Source: Treponema sp. (lineage in GTDB: Bacteria; Spirochaetota; Spirochaetia; Treponematales; Treponemataceae). From it: a DNA stretch of 46,614 nt. Made by a program: the position numbers and the translations under genes. Shown here piece after piece: positions 16,093-25,064 of this stretch. Numbering within the stretch: the stretch's first letter is position 1; every line of letters begins with the position of its first letter. The stretch covers positions 1 through 46,614 of the forward strand of contig JAFZOJ010000044.1 in NCBI GenBank assembly GCA_017550685.1, read 5' to 3'. The notes under the pieces are model-generated. The model searched no databases and was not told the DNA's origin. It was given only the letters and a program-made list of their open reading frames with translations.

Positions 16093-19000
16093 TTAATAAT
16101 AATAGGTCATTGCTGTTATATATACTGAACCACCATAATCATTCAAAGGATAGACCCGTGAGTGATTGGCGTTACATACTAAAACAGCCCAGTCTTTAGA
16201 TAATATTTCATAAGAAACAAAGGCAAAGTTCTTTCTTGTATTGCCATCAACTACATACATATTCTTAGAATATCTTCCGGCATTTGTCGGGTCATTTTCG
16301 TCGGTAGCATCCTTTAGAGGGAAGCCGAATACACAAGACTGACCGCCTGGAGCTGTTCCGCCTTCTATATTAATAATACGCGCCTGATTATTTGAAGTCA
16401 GATAAACAATTGTCTTGAACACACCTTCATAACCATTTACAGAATCGGTATAACCGGTCTTTGTTGCATAAGCGGTAATATAATCCTTTCTGGCTGCGAT
16501 ATAGTTTCCGTCGCCTATGATTATGTCTGCACCCTGTGTATAAGCAGTAGCACCACGTTTGTTAATGGCTGCAGTTGTAATATCAGCAAGAACCTGCCTC
16601 ATATATGTATAAGTACCATTGGCATTACCTGTAGTAGTTGTTCCACCTGTAGCATTATAGGCAACGCCCGCAGGAGCAGTTGTTGTCCATGCAGTTCCGT
16701 TTATTCCAAGCTTCGAATACTTGATTGCGGCTCCCGGTGTTTCACAGTCAATTCTTGCACGAACATAACCTGTAGGAGCAAGTTTTGCCGAAGTGTTATC
16801 GGCTGGATTTTGATTTTTATACTTACCTTGATTTACAGTAATATCTGTAAAAGCACTTCCATCTGCATTCGGCTCATGTGCTCCCCAACCGTGTGTGTAG
16901 CGGTCTACACGAACAACAGGTTGCGCAACATTGTTACTCCAGAATGAATAGTCGCCCTCATCAAGACCTGCAAAGAAGTTTTCTGAATTATCACGGAAGG
17001 CTGTATCAGGAATAATCAACTCCCATTCACGACCGTCTTCAACATCTTCTGCAAATGTTATTTCTACTTTATTTTCTGTAATCTTAACAAACTCAGAAGC
17101 AACATCTACCTTATGCTGATGGTAACCAACACTTGCAAGAGCAGCGCGAATCTGTTCGACAGAGACATCCTCTGTTATATATTTATAAGTTCCGTCTGCC
17201 TGTTTTTGAATATTATCCAATGTTGCAGTACCAGAATACAAGTCTAAATCATAAGCAAGTACAAACTTAGTATCTGTATCAGGAACATAATTAGTACCAT
17301 TATTCTTTAGACCATGGGTTATTCTTCGGTAAGGACCAACTTCTATACCAGTCTGATGGTGCTTTAAGTCATCACCATCTTCGCCCATCCTTCTTACAAT
17401 TTTTTTATTTGCTTCAGACATCTTATTGTAATACTTTAAGAATTCATCATTAGTCATTACAGCAGGAATAGCCCAGTCTCCCTTGCGCTGCAAGATAATT
17501 GTACCAACTTCTTTTGAAACATTTTCACTGAAAGTCAAGGTAATCTTAAAGCTTCCCGAAGAGTTATCGGTTATAGTACTTATTCCATCCTGAGCAGGTA
17601 CATAAGTTGAAATTGTTGGTGCAACACCGTCACAAACAATTGATTCTCGTTTACCGCCATCTGTTGCACCAATGAAGGTACAGTTAGAAGCAGTGTAAGC
17701 TGTAACTGCAGGTGTGTTATTGTAATTATCTTTTACAGTATTCTTAATTGCAATCTGGCTAACTACAATACCTGTAAAATTATCTGTAGATTTAACTTCA
17801 TATTCAAAAGTAAAGCTTGAAGCCTTGCCTCCGGCAGGAACTGCTTTAAGATTAAAGGTATTTGTATTTCCACCGTTTTTATCCTTAAAGGTTAAAACCA
17901 AATCACTTACAGCAGAAACATTAATTTCATCACTAAAATCAAGTGTAAACGGAATTACCTTACCGGCTCCATAATTACCATCGGCTACGTCAACAGTAAA
18001 ATTGGTTACCTTAGGGAATACATTATTTATGACAACTGTACCGCCATCATAAAACTCAGATTCATTTCCTGCCAGGTCTTTCTGATATGCCTTAAGCTTA
18101 TAAGTACCGGCTTCAAGAGTATGAAGGTTATTTTTGTCATACTCATGCCATGAAATACCGCCGTCATAAGAATAATAGGCTGTTGCACCAGTTTGCTGTA
18201 AATTAGAAAGTTCAATTTGTTGTGTGGCATTATAAGTACCTGTAGTTGGTTTTGAAATACCGGGTTTACCAGGCTTGGTATAATCAACAACTACTGTAGA
18301 ATCACCGCTTGTAGTGTTCTTAGTAAGATCAAGCTCGTTTCCGGCTTTATCTGTAATAAGTTTTTTATGTGCTGCCGAAAAACATGAACCAAGTGAATAT
18401 GATATTGTTCCCTCAGGAGTTTTTGGAGTTTGTGGAGTTTCTGTAGATACTACTGTATGAGAGAAATAAAGCTTATTGCCGGCTAATCTTTCAAAAGTAA
18501 AATTAACAGTCTGCGTATCAATCGTTAAGAGCAGGACCGGACTTCCGGAAACAAGGATATCTTCTGACAAAGTAAGTTCTGCATTAATCTTTTTACCGGT
18601 CGTACAATAATCATTTCCATCTTCTGCGTAAACATGTATACCATTTTCTGCAATTTTTGGGATTACACCATCAAGTTTGATTATTTTATCTGCGAGAACA
18701 GGAATTCCTGTAATAGAAGTATAAATACCGCCTTCTCCAAGTTCCGTTGCATGGATTGTTGCACCATTTGCAAGAACATTTTCTTTCGGTTGTTGTGTTT
18801 CTGAATCTATAGCAAGATCAAATCCTTCACAAACAATTCCACTTGATTCAGCATTTTCCGGTACAGTCCATTTAAAGGTAAAGGCATTTGTCATATCACC
18901 AGAATCATAAGTTGCATATAAATTATCAGCGGCAACACCTGTGATATTGCTCAACTTAAGACGAGGATCTGATGTACCGCCTTTCTTTACCTGCTTTGAG

Positions 19001-21132
19001 AAAGAAACTTTGAATTTAAGAACATCGCCCTTCTTATAAGTTCCATTATCCTTATCGATAGTGATTGCAGTTATTGTTGGCTTAGGACTAAGAATGACAG
19101 AACGCATATCTTCACCTTTACCACCATTACCAAAAATATCGGTTGCATAGAAGGTAAAGGTTGGCTGAGCTTCTGTTGCAGCCCAGGTTGTCAATGTAGC
19201 CTTTGGAATTGTGAGTGTTACATAACCTTCGCTGTCTGGAGCAGAAATTTTTTGTGACTCAGCACCAGAGCTTTCTGTAGTAGGTGCATTTACAGATACA
19301 AATTTCTTGCTGGAATTACCAATTTTAGTTGTAATCTTATACAGTTCAGGCTTCATACCAATATGAGAGTTTTTATAACCTTTGAACTTTATAACAAGAT
19401 CATTAACAGTATAGTCATGTACATCGAGTTCTTTTACAGGAGTCTGAATATCAATTAACGGTGATTCAGAATCTCCATCAAGGATGAATGGTTTAAATAC
19501 TTCATTACCGTCTGTATCTACCAGAACTATTTCAAAGAATTTTTGAGCTGTGGAAGTTGAATTACCTGAAGCATCCTTAAAATCATCAAACAGGTTCATT
19601 TCTATTTCAAATAACTGTTTGTTCCAGCCTGCTGTTGAGGTATCTGAACCTTGAATTTTCTGATACCAGATTACCTGATTTGTACCACTTATAACCTTTT
19701 TTGCTGTTTTATCATTTTCATTCTGTGCAAGAAGATTTTTTGCACTCTGCTCGCGGTCACCTTCTGTAGGAAGCATTGGCTCATAAACAATTTTTATGTA
19801 ATCTGCACCTTTTGTATCAAGACTGTAACCTTTGAAAGAGAATATACGGTCAGAATTAGGATGAGCTGTTGTTCCCATTTCTGGTTTTTCATTTTCTACA
19901 GGCTTTTCAACAAAAAGCATAGGTTTATTTGAATCTGTTACTTCTACCGGGATTACTCGTACAGTCCAATTAGAATTTACATCTACAGCAGCAGCTATAA
20001 GATACATTCCTTTTGGAATATCAGGAGCTGTAATAGATTCAGGATAATCCATAAGATTATTAATTGATGCATTTGTTACGACAGCTTCTTTTGCATTTGG
20101 ATCTGGATCAGGGAAAGCAGATGCAGATTTATAATCATTTGGATCTCCTGTGTAGGTATTTTTTAACTGACAGTAAATTGCTGTTAAACCGTCATCATCA
20201 AAAAAGTCTACAGGAATAGAAGAACCAACACTGGCACGGATTTTGTTTTCAGTATTAACATTAACCTGCTGAACGCCAGGATAATCACTTTCAGGATACC
20301 AAAGGATATACTTTCCAACATCGCGTTCCTGTTCGTTGTGGTTTACAGGGTCATCGTTATCTTTTGCATAATAAACTACGCGGAAATAGTGTTTTCCGCT
20401 GGCTAAAGAAGATTTGGCAGTCACCAACTCATCATGAGTAAAGTTAAAGCTTGGAGAGAAAATTGATTTTCCTGAACCAATATAATATGGAGATGATTCC
20501 TGTGCATTTACAGTTTTTTCTATTACAAGTTCATCTTCTTCGTAGAGTTTTACGGTGATGGTATCTATACCCATCGCATCGTAAAAATCACCATACAAGG
20601 TAAATTCTTCATTCTGAGGATAGTTTTTATTGCGTGATAAATTAAAATCAAGTCCTTCGAGGAATGCCTTTGACTCCAGCTGAGTCTGGATGGAATTTCC
20701 ACGGTCTACATACCACGACTTAGCTTCCGGTGCATGCTCATCAACAAGAAGGGTTATAGAGCGGGCGGAATGGGTAGAAGTGTTGTGTTTGTGATCTATG
20801 GCTTCGCAAAGGAAAGTAATTTCGCCTTCGTCTTCTTTTTTAAGGTTAAGGTCAAGTTTCCAGGTTTCGCCGGTGATAACGGCTTCGCCAAAAAGACGGC
20901 CGGTTTCTTTATCGGTAACGACAACTTTTTCGACCAGTAAATTGTCAGTACAGGTACCGGTCAATGAGAATTTCAATTTTTGATAAGAAAATTTAGCAGG
21001 AGATGTAATAGTAATTACCGGTGCTTCCAGGTCGACTGCGTCTCCCATACCAACTTCGCAAGCAGAAAAAATTAACAGGGATGACAGGATTATTGAGATG
21101 AATGATAATGAATTAAAAATACTTTTTCTCAT
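16093..21132 (-). CDS. Giant Ig-type lipoprotein, paralogue A (1679 aa)
   Basis: I chose the ATG at 21130-21132, 8 nt after AAAGG; a GTG two codons earlier is possible. The signal peptide ends SSLLIFSAC (Cys about residue 25), followed by EVGMGDAVDLEAPVITITSP, closely matching paralogue B. Three copies of the same roughly 100-residue module occur (GTYKKGDVLKFKV, DYCTTGKKINAEL and GNYGAGKVIPFTL, around bases 19050, 18600 and 17970). DCETPGAAIKYS near 16730 resembles a chitobiase C-terminal Ig-like domain. Both paralogues have PVVRV just before that domain. It is first in a two-gene operon with its own promoter. No catalytic motif was seen. The size and lipid anchor suggest a long surface fibre, but its ligand is unknown. 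Confidence 0.85.
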   Translation of the reverse strand: MRKSIFNSLSFISIILSSLLIFSACEVGMGDAVDLEAPVITITSPAKFSYQKLKFSLTGTCTDNLLVEKVVVTDKETGRLFGEAVITGETWKLDLNLKKEDEGEITFLCEAIDHKHNTSTHSARSITLLVDEHAPEAKSWYVDRGNSIQTQLESKAFLEGLDFNLSRNKNYPQNEEFTLYGDFYDAMGIDTITVKLYEEDELVIEKTVNAQESSPYYIGSGKSIFSPSFNFTHDELVTAKSSLASGKHYFRVVYYAKDNDDPVNHNEQERDVGKYILWYPESDYPGVQQVNVNTENKIRASVGSSIPVDFFDDDGLTAIYCQLKNTYTGDPNDYKSASAFPDPDPNAKEAVVTNASINNLMDYPESITAPDIPKGMYLIAAAVDVNSNWTVRVIPVEVTDSNKPMLFVEKPVENEKPEMGTTAHPNSDRIFSFKGYSLDTKGADYIKIVYEPMLPTEGDREQSAKNLLAQNENDKTAKKVISGTNQVIWYQKIQGSDTSTAGWNKQLFEIEMNLFDDFKDASGNSTSTAQKFFEIVLVDTDGNEVFKPFILDGDSESPLIDIQTPVKELDVHDYTVNDLVIKFKGYKNSHIGMKPELYKITTKIGNSSKKFVSVNAPTTESSGAESQKISAPDSEGYVTLTIPKATLTTWAATEAQPTFTFYATDIFGNGGKGEDMRSVILSPKPTITAITIDKDNGTYKKGDVLKFKVSFSKQVKKGGTSDPRLKLSNITGVAADNLYATYDSGDMTNAFTFKWTVPENAESSGIVCEGFDLAIDSETQQPKENVLANGATIHATELGEGGIYTSITGIPVLADKIIKLDGVIPKIAENGIHVYAEDGNDYCTTGKKINAELTLSEDILVSGSPVLLLTIDTQTVNFTFERLAGNKLYFSHTVVSTETPQTPKTPEGTISYSLGSCFSAAHKKLITDKAGNELDLTKNTTSGDSTVVVDYTKPGKPGISKPTTGTYNATQQIELSNLQQTGATAYYSYDGGISWHEYDKNNLHTLEAGTYKLKAYQKDLAGNESEFYDGGTVVINNVFPKVTNFTVDVADGNYGAGKVIPFTLDFSDEINVSAVSDLVLTFKDKNGGNTNTFNLKAVPAGGKASSFTFEYEVKSTDNFTGIVVSQIAIKNTVKDNYNNTPAVTAYTASNCTFIGATDGGKRESIVCDGVAPTISTYVPAQDGISTITDNSSGSFKITLTFSENVSKEVGTIILQRKGDWAIPAVMTNDEFLKYYNKMSEANKKIVRRMGEDGDDLKHHQTGIEVGPYRRITHGLKNNGTNYVPDTDTKFVLAYDLDLYSGTATLDNIQKQADGTYKYITEDVSVEQIRAALASVGYHQHKVDVASEFVKITENKVEITFAEDVEDGREWELIIPDTAFRDNSENFFAGLDEGDYSFWSNNVAQPVVRVDRYTHGWGAHEPNADGSAFTDITVNQGKYKNQNPADNTSAKLAPTGYVRARIDCETPGAAIKYSKLGINGTAWTTTAPAGVAYNATGGTTTTGNANGTYTYMRQVLADITTAAINKRGATAYTQGADIIIGDGNYIAARKDYITAYATKTGYTDSVNGYEGVFKTIVYLTSNNQARIINIEGGTAPGGQSCVFGFPLKDATDENDPTNAGRYSKNMYVVDGNTRKNFAFVSYEILSKDWAVLVCNANHSRVYPLNDYGGSVYITAMTYYY

Positions 21133-21195
21133 ATGCACTACCTTTTAAATATAATTATCCTATTTAAATATAGTTATTCTAATATACCACTATAA

Positions 21196-21223
21196 ATGAT
21201 ACCACAGATTTGAAATTTTGCAA
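21196..21223 (-). promoter_or_regulatory. Promoter for the tandem giant lipoprotein operon
   Basis: On the minus strand TTGCAA (21218-21223) and TATCAT (21196-21201) are 16 nt apart, about 64 nt upstream of the start codon. The match to consensus is moderate. Confidence 0.4.
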
Positions 21224-21241
21224 TAAAAATTAAATTTTTGT

Positions 21242-21290
21242 GGCCCTTCGAGAGCCTCAGGGACCGCGGAGGTTGGCTCAGGGACCGCGG
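21242..21290. repeat. ALREPQG-type palindromic repeat, intergenic copy with a tandem duplication
   Basis: The core CCCTTCGAGAGCCTCAGGG, followed by ACC, spans 21244-21265 within the unit starting at 21242. The 14-nt stretch CTCAGGGACCGCGG is then directly repeated (21256-21269 and 21277-21290). The copy lies just past the stop of the NodB-like gene, in the spacer before the giant lipoprotein promoter. Related copies are at 28401, 29667 and 41639. Confidence 0.85.
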
Positions 21291-21293
21291 GGA

Positions 21294-23486
21294 TTATAAT
21301 TCCTGGATGTCGACGAATTCGAAGCCGGAGTCTAAGAGGGCGCAGATTAAGAGGTCCAGATAATTGTAGAGCGGTTCGGTGCGGGTCTGGCGGGCAAAGC
21401 CTACGGAAACAGGGACTACTCCACCGCCGGTTTTGGCCAGAGTGCTGCAGTAATCCTGAATAATCTGTTCCGGTTTGGTGTCTTTATCCAAAAGTTCGGA
21501 ATCGTTTAAGCGGCTGTAGGAAACTATTGTAGAATATCCTGCAGTTGCGCTGTATTTGATTATGTCGTTGTTTACTGAATAATATGGGCCGTGCCAGTAA
21601 AGGGAAAGCTCGCGGCCGGTGCAGTTGTAAAATTCATCTTCGTTGCGGGCAAGTCCACGGCGGATAAATTCTTCGTCAACAACAAAAGGATTGTTTACAA
21701 GGTCTGTCATTGAGAAGAACATTGAGCCTGTCTGGTATCCGTTCAAAACAATCTGACGGGTTTCGGCAGGATAGCGGCGGATAAATTCACCATTTATAAA
21801 GAAGGTTCCCTGTACATTATACTTGCGGAGCACAGAAAGAATTTCTGAAAGTCCGTCGGCGTTGTCGTAGGCATCAAAAACAAGGGCAATTTTCTTTGGC
21901 TCAGCTGTTTTTTGAGTGCTTTCCTTGTACAAAGGCTTGGTTACGGCTTTTTTGGTCAGGGTTCTTATATAAAGTGCGTTTTCGTACTGCTTGTTGGCTG
22001 TTGTACCTGCAAAGATTCTGTAGCGGCCGTTCTGACTTTTGGCATCGGCATTGGCTATGCTTGTCTTTTTCCAGGTGTGTTTTTCGCTGTTATATCTGTA
22101 ATAGTTTTGTGAACCTGTGTCGGCAACGATTGTTCCGTCGGTTCCTTCCCAGTAGCCTGCAATGGCAGAAGAAAGCATGGTAACTTCGCTTGTGTTTGAC
22201 AAAAGGTTCCAGCGGCGGATTGTCTTTTCTCCACCTACAAACATTACGTTACGGTTGAGCCAGATAGCAGAAACAATTTTTTCTCCCAAGAGCTCTGCTA
22301 CACGCTGCCAGGTATTTATATCATATACATAAATTGCAGCCCCTGCATAAAAGGCTACACGGTTTTTGTCCGGAGAAATGAACGGGCGGCCTGAATCTTC
22401 AATTTCCAGAACCTGAATTGTTCTTGAACCAAGCTTATAAACTGCACCTTTTTCGCGGCTACCGTCGTAAGGCAGTTTTTCGAGCCAGAGCACAGGCTGA
22501 TCTGAGGCATCCCAGAAAATATAATAATCTATAAGAGAAGCAGAAGAGTCGGTATAAGGGCGTGAATAAATAACGTCCATATAATCGCACGAATGCTTCT
22601 GGTTTTGAATCTTAAGATATGTAAAAAGACGGTTGTTCTGAACAATAACAAATGAATTTGCCGAGCTGTTTACGCTGAATCTGTCCGAAGCTGAATTAAA
22701 CTGAGAAGGAAGGCGGCCTATTGCCTTGCCCTGCCCTATAACTCCCGAATACAATCCGAGTGTATAAAGCTCCTTGGCGTTTATCTGATAAACTAAATAA
22801 TCATCTATATATATAAGATTTTTTTCGCTTGCCCAGTTTACGGCATTAATGGAACCGCGGCCAATCTTGCGGTATTTTTCATCCATTTCTACCTTGCGCA
22901 GCACTGCTTCCGGGTTACAAAAATATACTGAACCTTCTTTTTCGTAGATAAGGATTGAGCCGTCCGGAGACCATTTTACAGGAAGGTTTTTGTAGCTCTG
23001 GCGAACTGATTCACACAAAACTGCTGATTTACCGGTCTGAATGTTCTGAATTACAAGGCTGCCTGTAGAAAGCGAATATTTTTCTATTTTAACAAGCCAT
23101 TTTCCGTCTGAACTGATTGAATATGGAGAAACAGGAAGAGAGTTTACAGGAATGCCTGCAGTTCTTTCGTACCATTCAAAAGAATCTGTTTTGGTATTGT
23201 ATCGTCCGTTTCCATAGCGGTTGCGCAGCTGAAGTACGGTGCCTTCTTCCAAAAGCTCCATCTGTTCAGGATAGCAGGTAAGGAGTTCGGGAGACTGAGT
23301 ACTTTCGCCGTCTGCAAGCTTAGAATAAAAAAGCGAGCTGTAGGAGCTGGTGCCTGACATATTCTGCTTGAGGGTAAACAGGACCTGGTCGTTTGAATTT
23401 AAGTCAAAGGCCCCGAAAGATATTTTTGCCGCAGCAGGCATTATAAGGCATAATGAAAATACAATTACCGACAGTATCTTTTTCAT
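21294..23486 (-). CDS. Secreted TolB/WD-like protein with degenerate polysaccharide deacetylase (NodB) domain
   Basis: I chose the ATG at 23484-23486, with GGAG 8 nt upstream. The 730-aa product has a signal peptide (MKKILSVIVFSLCLIMPAAA) and is exported. The middle (about residues 25-490) has repeating WD/TolB-like beta-propeller phrases (SSDGKWLVKI, WSPDGSILIYEKEGSVYFC, ISPDKNRVAFYAGAAIYVYDI). The C-terminal 200 residues follow the NodB fold (KKIALVFDAYDNADGLSEIL, VQGTFFINGEFIRRYP, SGFEFVDIQEL). The usual catalytic DDG is replaced by DAYDN, and the HxxxH metal motif is absent (GYQTGSMFFSM), so deacetylase activity is doubtful. It lies downstream of a zinc-ribbon gene and a LysM-M23 peptidase, pointing to an envelope role. 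It may bind glycans rather than cut acetyl groups. Confidence 0.75.
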   Translation of the reverse strand: MKKILSVIVFSLCLIMPAAAKISFGAFDLNSNDQVLFTLKQNMSGTSSYSSLFYSKLADGESTQSPELLTCYPEQMELLEEGTVLQLRNRYGNGRYNTKTDSFEWYERTAGIPVNSLPVSPYSISSDGKWLVKIEKYSLSTGSLVIQNIQTGKSAVLCESVRQSYKNLPVKWSPDGSILIYEKEGSVYFCNPEAVLRKVEMDEKYRKIGRGSINAVNWASEKNLIYIDDYLVYQINAKELYTLGLYSGVIGQGKAIGRLPSQFNSASDRFSVNSSANSFVIVQNNRLFTYLKIQNQKHSCDYMDVIYSRPYTDSSASLIDYYIFWDASDQPVLWLEKLPYDGSREKGAVYKLGSRTIQVLEIEDSGRPFISPDKNRVAFYAGAAIYVYDINTWQRVAELLGEKIVSAIWLNRNVMFVGGEKTIRRWNLLSNTSEVTMLSSAIAGYWEGTDGTIVADTGSQNYYRYNSEKHTWKKTSIANADAKSQNGRYRIFAGTTANKQYENALYIRTLTKKAVTKPLYKESTQKTAEPKKIALVFDAYDNADGLSEILSVLRKYNVQGTFFINGEFIRRYPAETRQIVLNGYQTGSMFFSMTDLVNNPFVVDEEFIRRGLARNEDEFYNCTGRELSLYWHGPYYSVNNDIIKYSATAGYSTIVSYSRLNDSELLDKDTKPEQIIQDYCSTLAKTGGGVVPVSVGFARQTRTEPLYNYLDLLICALLDSGFEFVDIQEL

Positions 23487-23507
23487 ATTTTTTCTCCAAA
23501 TATATAG

Positions 23508-23528
23508 ATCCCGAAACAAGTTCGGGAT
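23508..23528. repeat. Small palindromic repeat (ATCCCGAA / TTCGGGAT)
   Basis: ATCCCGAA (23508-23515) and TTCGGGAT (23521-23528) are perfect 8-bp arms around ACAAG, followed by GACGAC. It resembles the other dispersed hairpin repeats in layout and lies in the 54-nt gap between the zinc-ribbon and NodB-like genes. Confidence 0.7.
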
Positions 23529-23540
23529 GACGACGCTCGT

Positions 23541-23783
23541 TTATTTGTGCATCTGGGCACTCAGGGCGTAAACGGAAAGTTCTTCTTCCAGTTCATCGAG
23601 CTCCTGTTCCATTTCGTAAAGCTGTCGGCGTCTTACTTCCCTGCGGTTTTCTTCATACTGGTTAAACAGTACATCAAGCGATTCTTCATCTTGAGAAACC
23701 CTGCAGGTTCCGCAATACGGACAGTAAAGAAATTTCTTTTCCAGAGTGCGTCCACACCCTTTACATACACACATAGTATACAT
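23541..23783 (-). CDS. Small zinc-ribbon coiled-coil protein (80 aa)
   Basis: I chose the ATG at 23781-23783, which has AGGTG about 6 nt upstream; a GTG start three codons earlier is possible. The product opens with a zinc ribbon (CKGCGRTL...CPYCGTC, near residues 6-29), followed by a charged helix (EENRREVRRRQLYEMEQELDELEEEL) likely to form a coiled coil. There is no membrane segment. The ribosome binding site overlaps the stop of the M23 peptidase gene upstream, so the two are translationally linked. The function is not recognised. Small zinc ribbons with a helix often act as adaptor proteins. Confidence 0.7.
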   Translation of the reverse strand: MYTMCVCKGCGRTLEKKFLYCPYCGTCRVSQDEESLDVLFNQYEENRREVRRRQLYEMEQELDELEEELSVYALSAQMHK

Positions 23784-23792
23784 CTTTTTCAC

Positions 23793-24998
23793 CTATTTTT
23801 TAAGTACCGTCATCGGGTCTATTCTGTTTCCATTTTTATATACCATAAAATGCAGATGCGGGCCGGTTGAATAGCCTGTAGAACCTACAAGACCAATCTT
23901 GGTTCCCTGACTTACCCACTGTCCTTTTCGGGCAATTGCCTTGGACATATGAGCATACAGGGTCTGGTAGCCGTTTCCGTGATTTATGATTATATAGTTA
24001 CCGTAAATACGGTTGTATCCAACATCAGAGATTTTGCCGCTCATTGCTGCAAGAATCGGGGTTCCGGTAGGACATGCAAGATCTGTTCCTGTATGGAATG
24101 ACTGAACTCCGGTAAACGGATCTGCACGCCAGCCATATGGACTTGACCAGCGGAAGCCTGCCTTAATAGGGATAATAAAAAGTTCTCCCATGCGTGACTG
24201 AAGTGTCTTTTGATCCAGGCCTACTCCAGGAAGGAAAAGCTGCTGTCCTGCGGTCAAAGTTTCGCTTGTAAGCTCGTTTACATCAAGAAGGGTTTCGAGC
24301 TTTATATTGTTTGCGCTGGCAATTGAGTTAAGGTTGTCTCCGCTTTTTACAGTGTAGATAATTCCGTCGATAGAAGGGATTTTGAGCTTTTGCCCTGCTC
24401 CAATCTGACGTACGTTTCCTATATCATTTACAGATATGAGTGTGGAAATATTTTTGAGTCCGAACTTTTTGGCAATTCCGCTGATGGTATCTCCGCTTTT
24501 TACCTTATAGGTCTGATACTCTACCGGCTGAGAAAGGATGCTTATAATAGAAGCATTTCCTTTTTCATCAAGGAGCATGCCGTTTTCATCAACTTCGGTG
24601 GTTACTTCCAGCGCAAAATTGGACATGAGCTTGTCCAGCGATGCCAGATCTACCGAATCCTTATCGTTGAGCACCACTGCCCTTGTGTGCGAAGTATTAT
24701 AATTTACTATTTTGATGGCAGTAACAGCCAGGGCAACGGCAGCAGCAAAAGCAAGCAGCGACAAAAGGATGATTTTTACGTTCCTTTTGATTGCCTGACC
24801 CGCACGGGTTATGCCGTAACCTACTGCAGAAAGCGTGTTTTTGAGGCTAAAATCGTGCTTTACTGTACCGGCCTTGAAAATATGTCTTTCTGAAGGATAT
24901 ATATACGAATAAGAAACTGAATTATGACTTCGGCTCCTGAGCGGAAACTCAATTCTGCTCTTTTTTTTCGTTTGTTGTACGTAACTGAATATTTCCAT
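23793..24998 (-). CDS. LysM-containing M23 peptidoglycan endopeptidase
   Basis: A cell-wall hydrolase or its regulator. The 401-aa chain has a 73-residue basic cytoplasmic tail, one membrane helix (about 74-98) and two LysM peptidoglycan-binding modules (about 163-208 and 213-258). A C-terminal M23 domain carries the zinc ligands HTGTD (302-306) and HLHF (381-384) plus YAH (348-350), so it looks active. The protein should sit in the inner membrane with the peptidase in the periplasm, acting in wall remodelling or cell division. It is divergent from the penicillin-binding protein gene and shares a 66-nt promoter region with it. No good Shine-Dalgarno precedes the ATG. Confidence 0.9.
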   Translation of the reverse strand: MEIFSYVQQTKKKSRIEFPLRSRSHNSVSYSYIYPSERHIFKAGTVKHDFSLKNTLSAVGYGITRAGQAIKRNVKIILLSLLAFAAAVALAVTAIKIVNYNTSHTRAVVLNDKDSVDLASLDKLMSNFALEVTTEVDENGMLLDEKGNASIISILSQPVEYQTYKVKSGDTISGIAKKFGLKNISTLISVNDIGNVRQIGAGQKLKIPSIDGIIYTVKSGDNLNSIASANNIKLETLLDVNELTSETLTAGQQLFLPGVGLDQKTLQSRMGELFIIPIKAGFRWSSPYGWRADPFTGVQSFHTGTDLACPTGTPILAAMSGKISDVGYNRIYGNYIIINHGNGYQTLYAHMSKAIARKGQWVSQGTKIGLVGSTGYSTGPHLHFMVYKNGNRIDPMTVLKK

Positions 24999-25000
24999 AC

Positions 25001-25029
25001 TTGTCTATCGGTAAAAATAAGAGTATAGT
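25001..25029 (+). promoter_or_regulatory. Promoter for the penicillin-binding protein gene
   Basis: TTGTCT (25001-25006), 17 nt, TATAGT (25024-25029). The TTG start codon at 25065 lies about 28 nt after the predicted RNA start. The -10 box overlaps the -10 box of the opposing promoter. Confidence 0.45.
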
Positions 25030-25049
25030 TTAAAGGTATTTGTTGTCTA
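25022..25049 (-). promoter_or_regulatory. Opposing promoter for the LysM-M23 peptidase gene
   Basis: On the minus strand TAGACA (25044-25049), 16 nt, TATACT (25022-25027). The two -10 boxes share bases 25024-25027, so RNA polymerase can hold only one of the two promoters at a time. Confidence 0.45.
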
Positions 25050-25064
25050 AAATGGTGGGATAAA

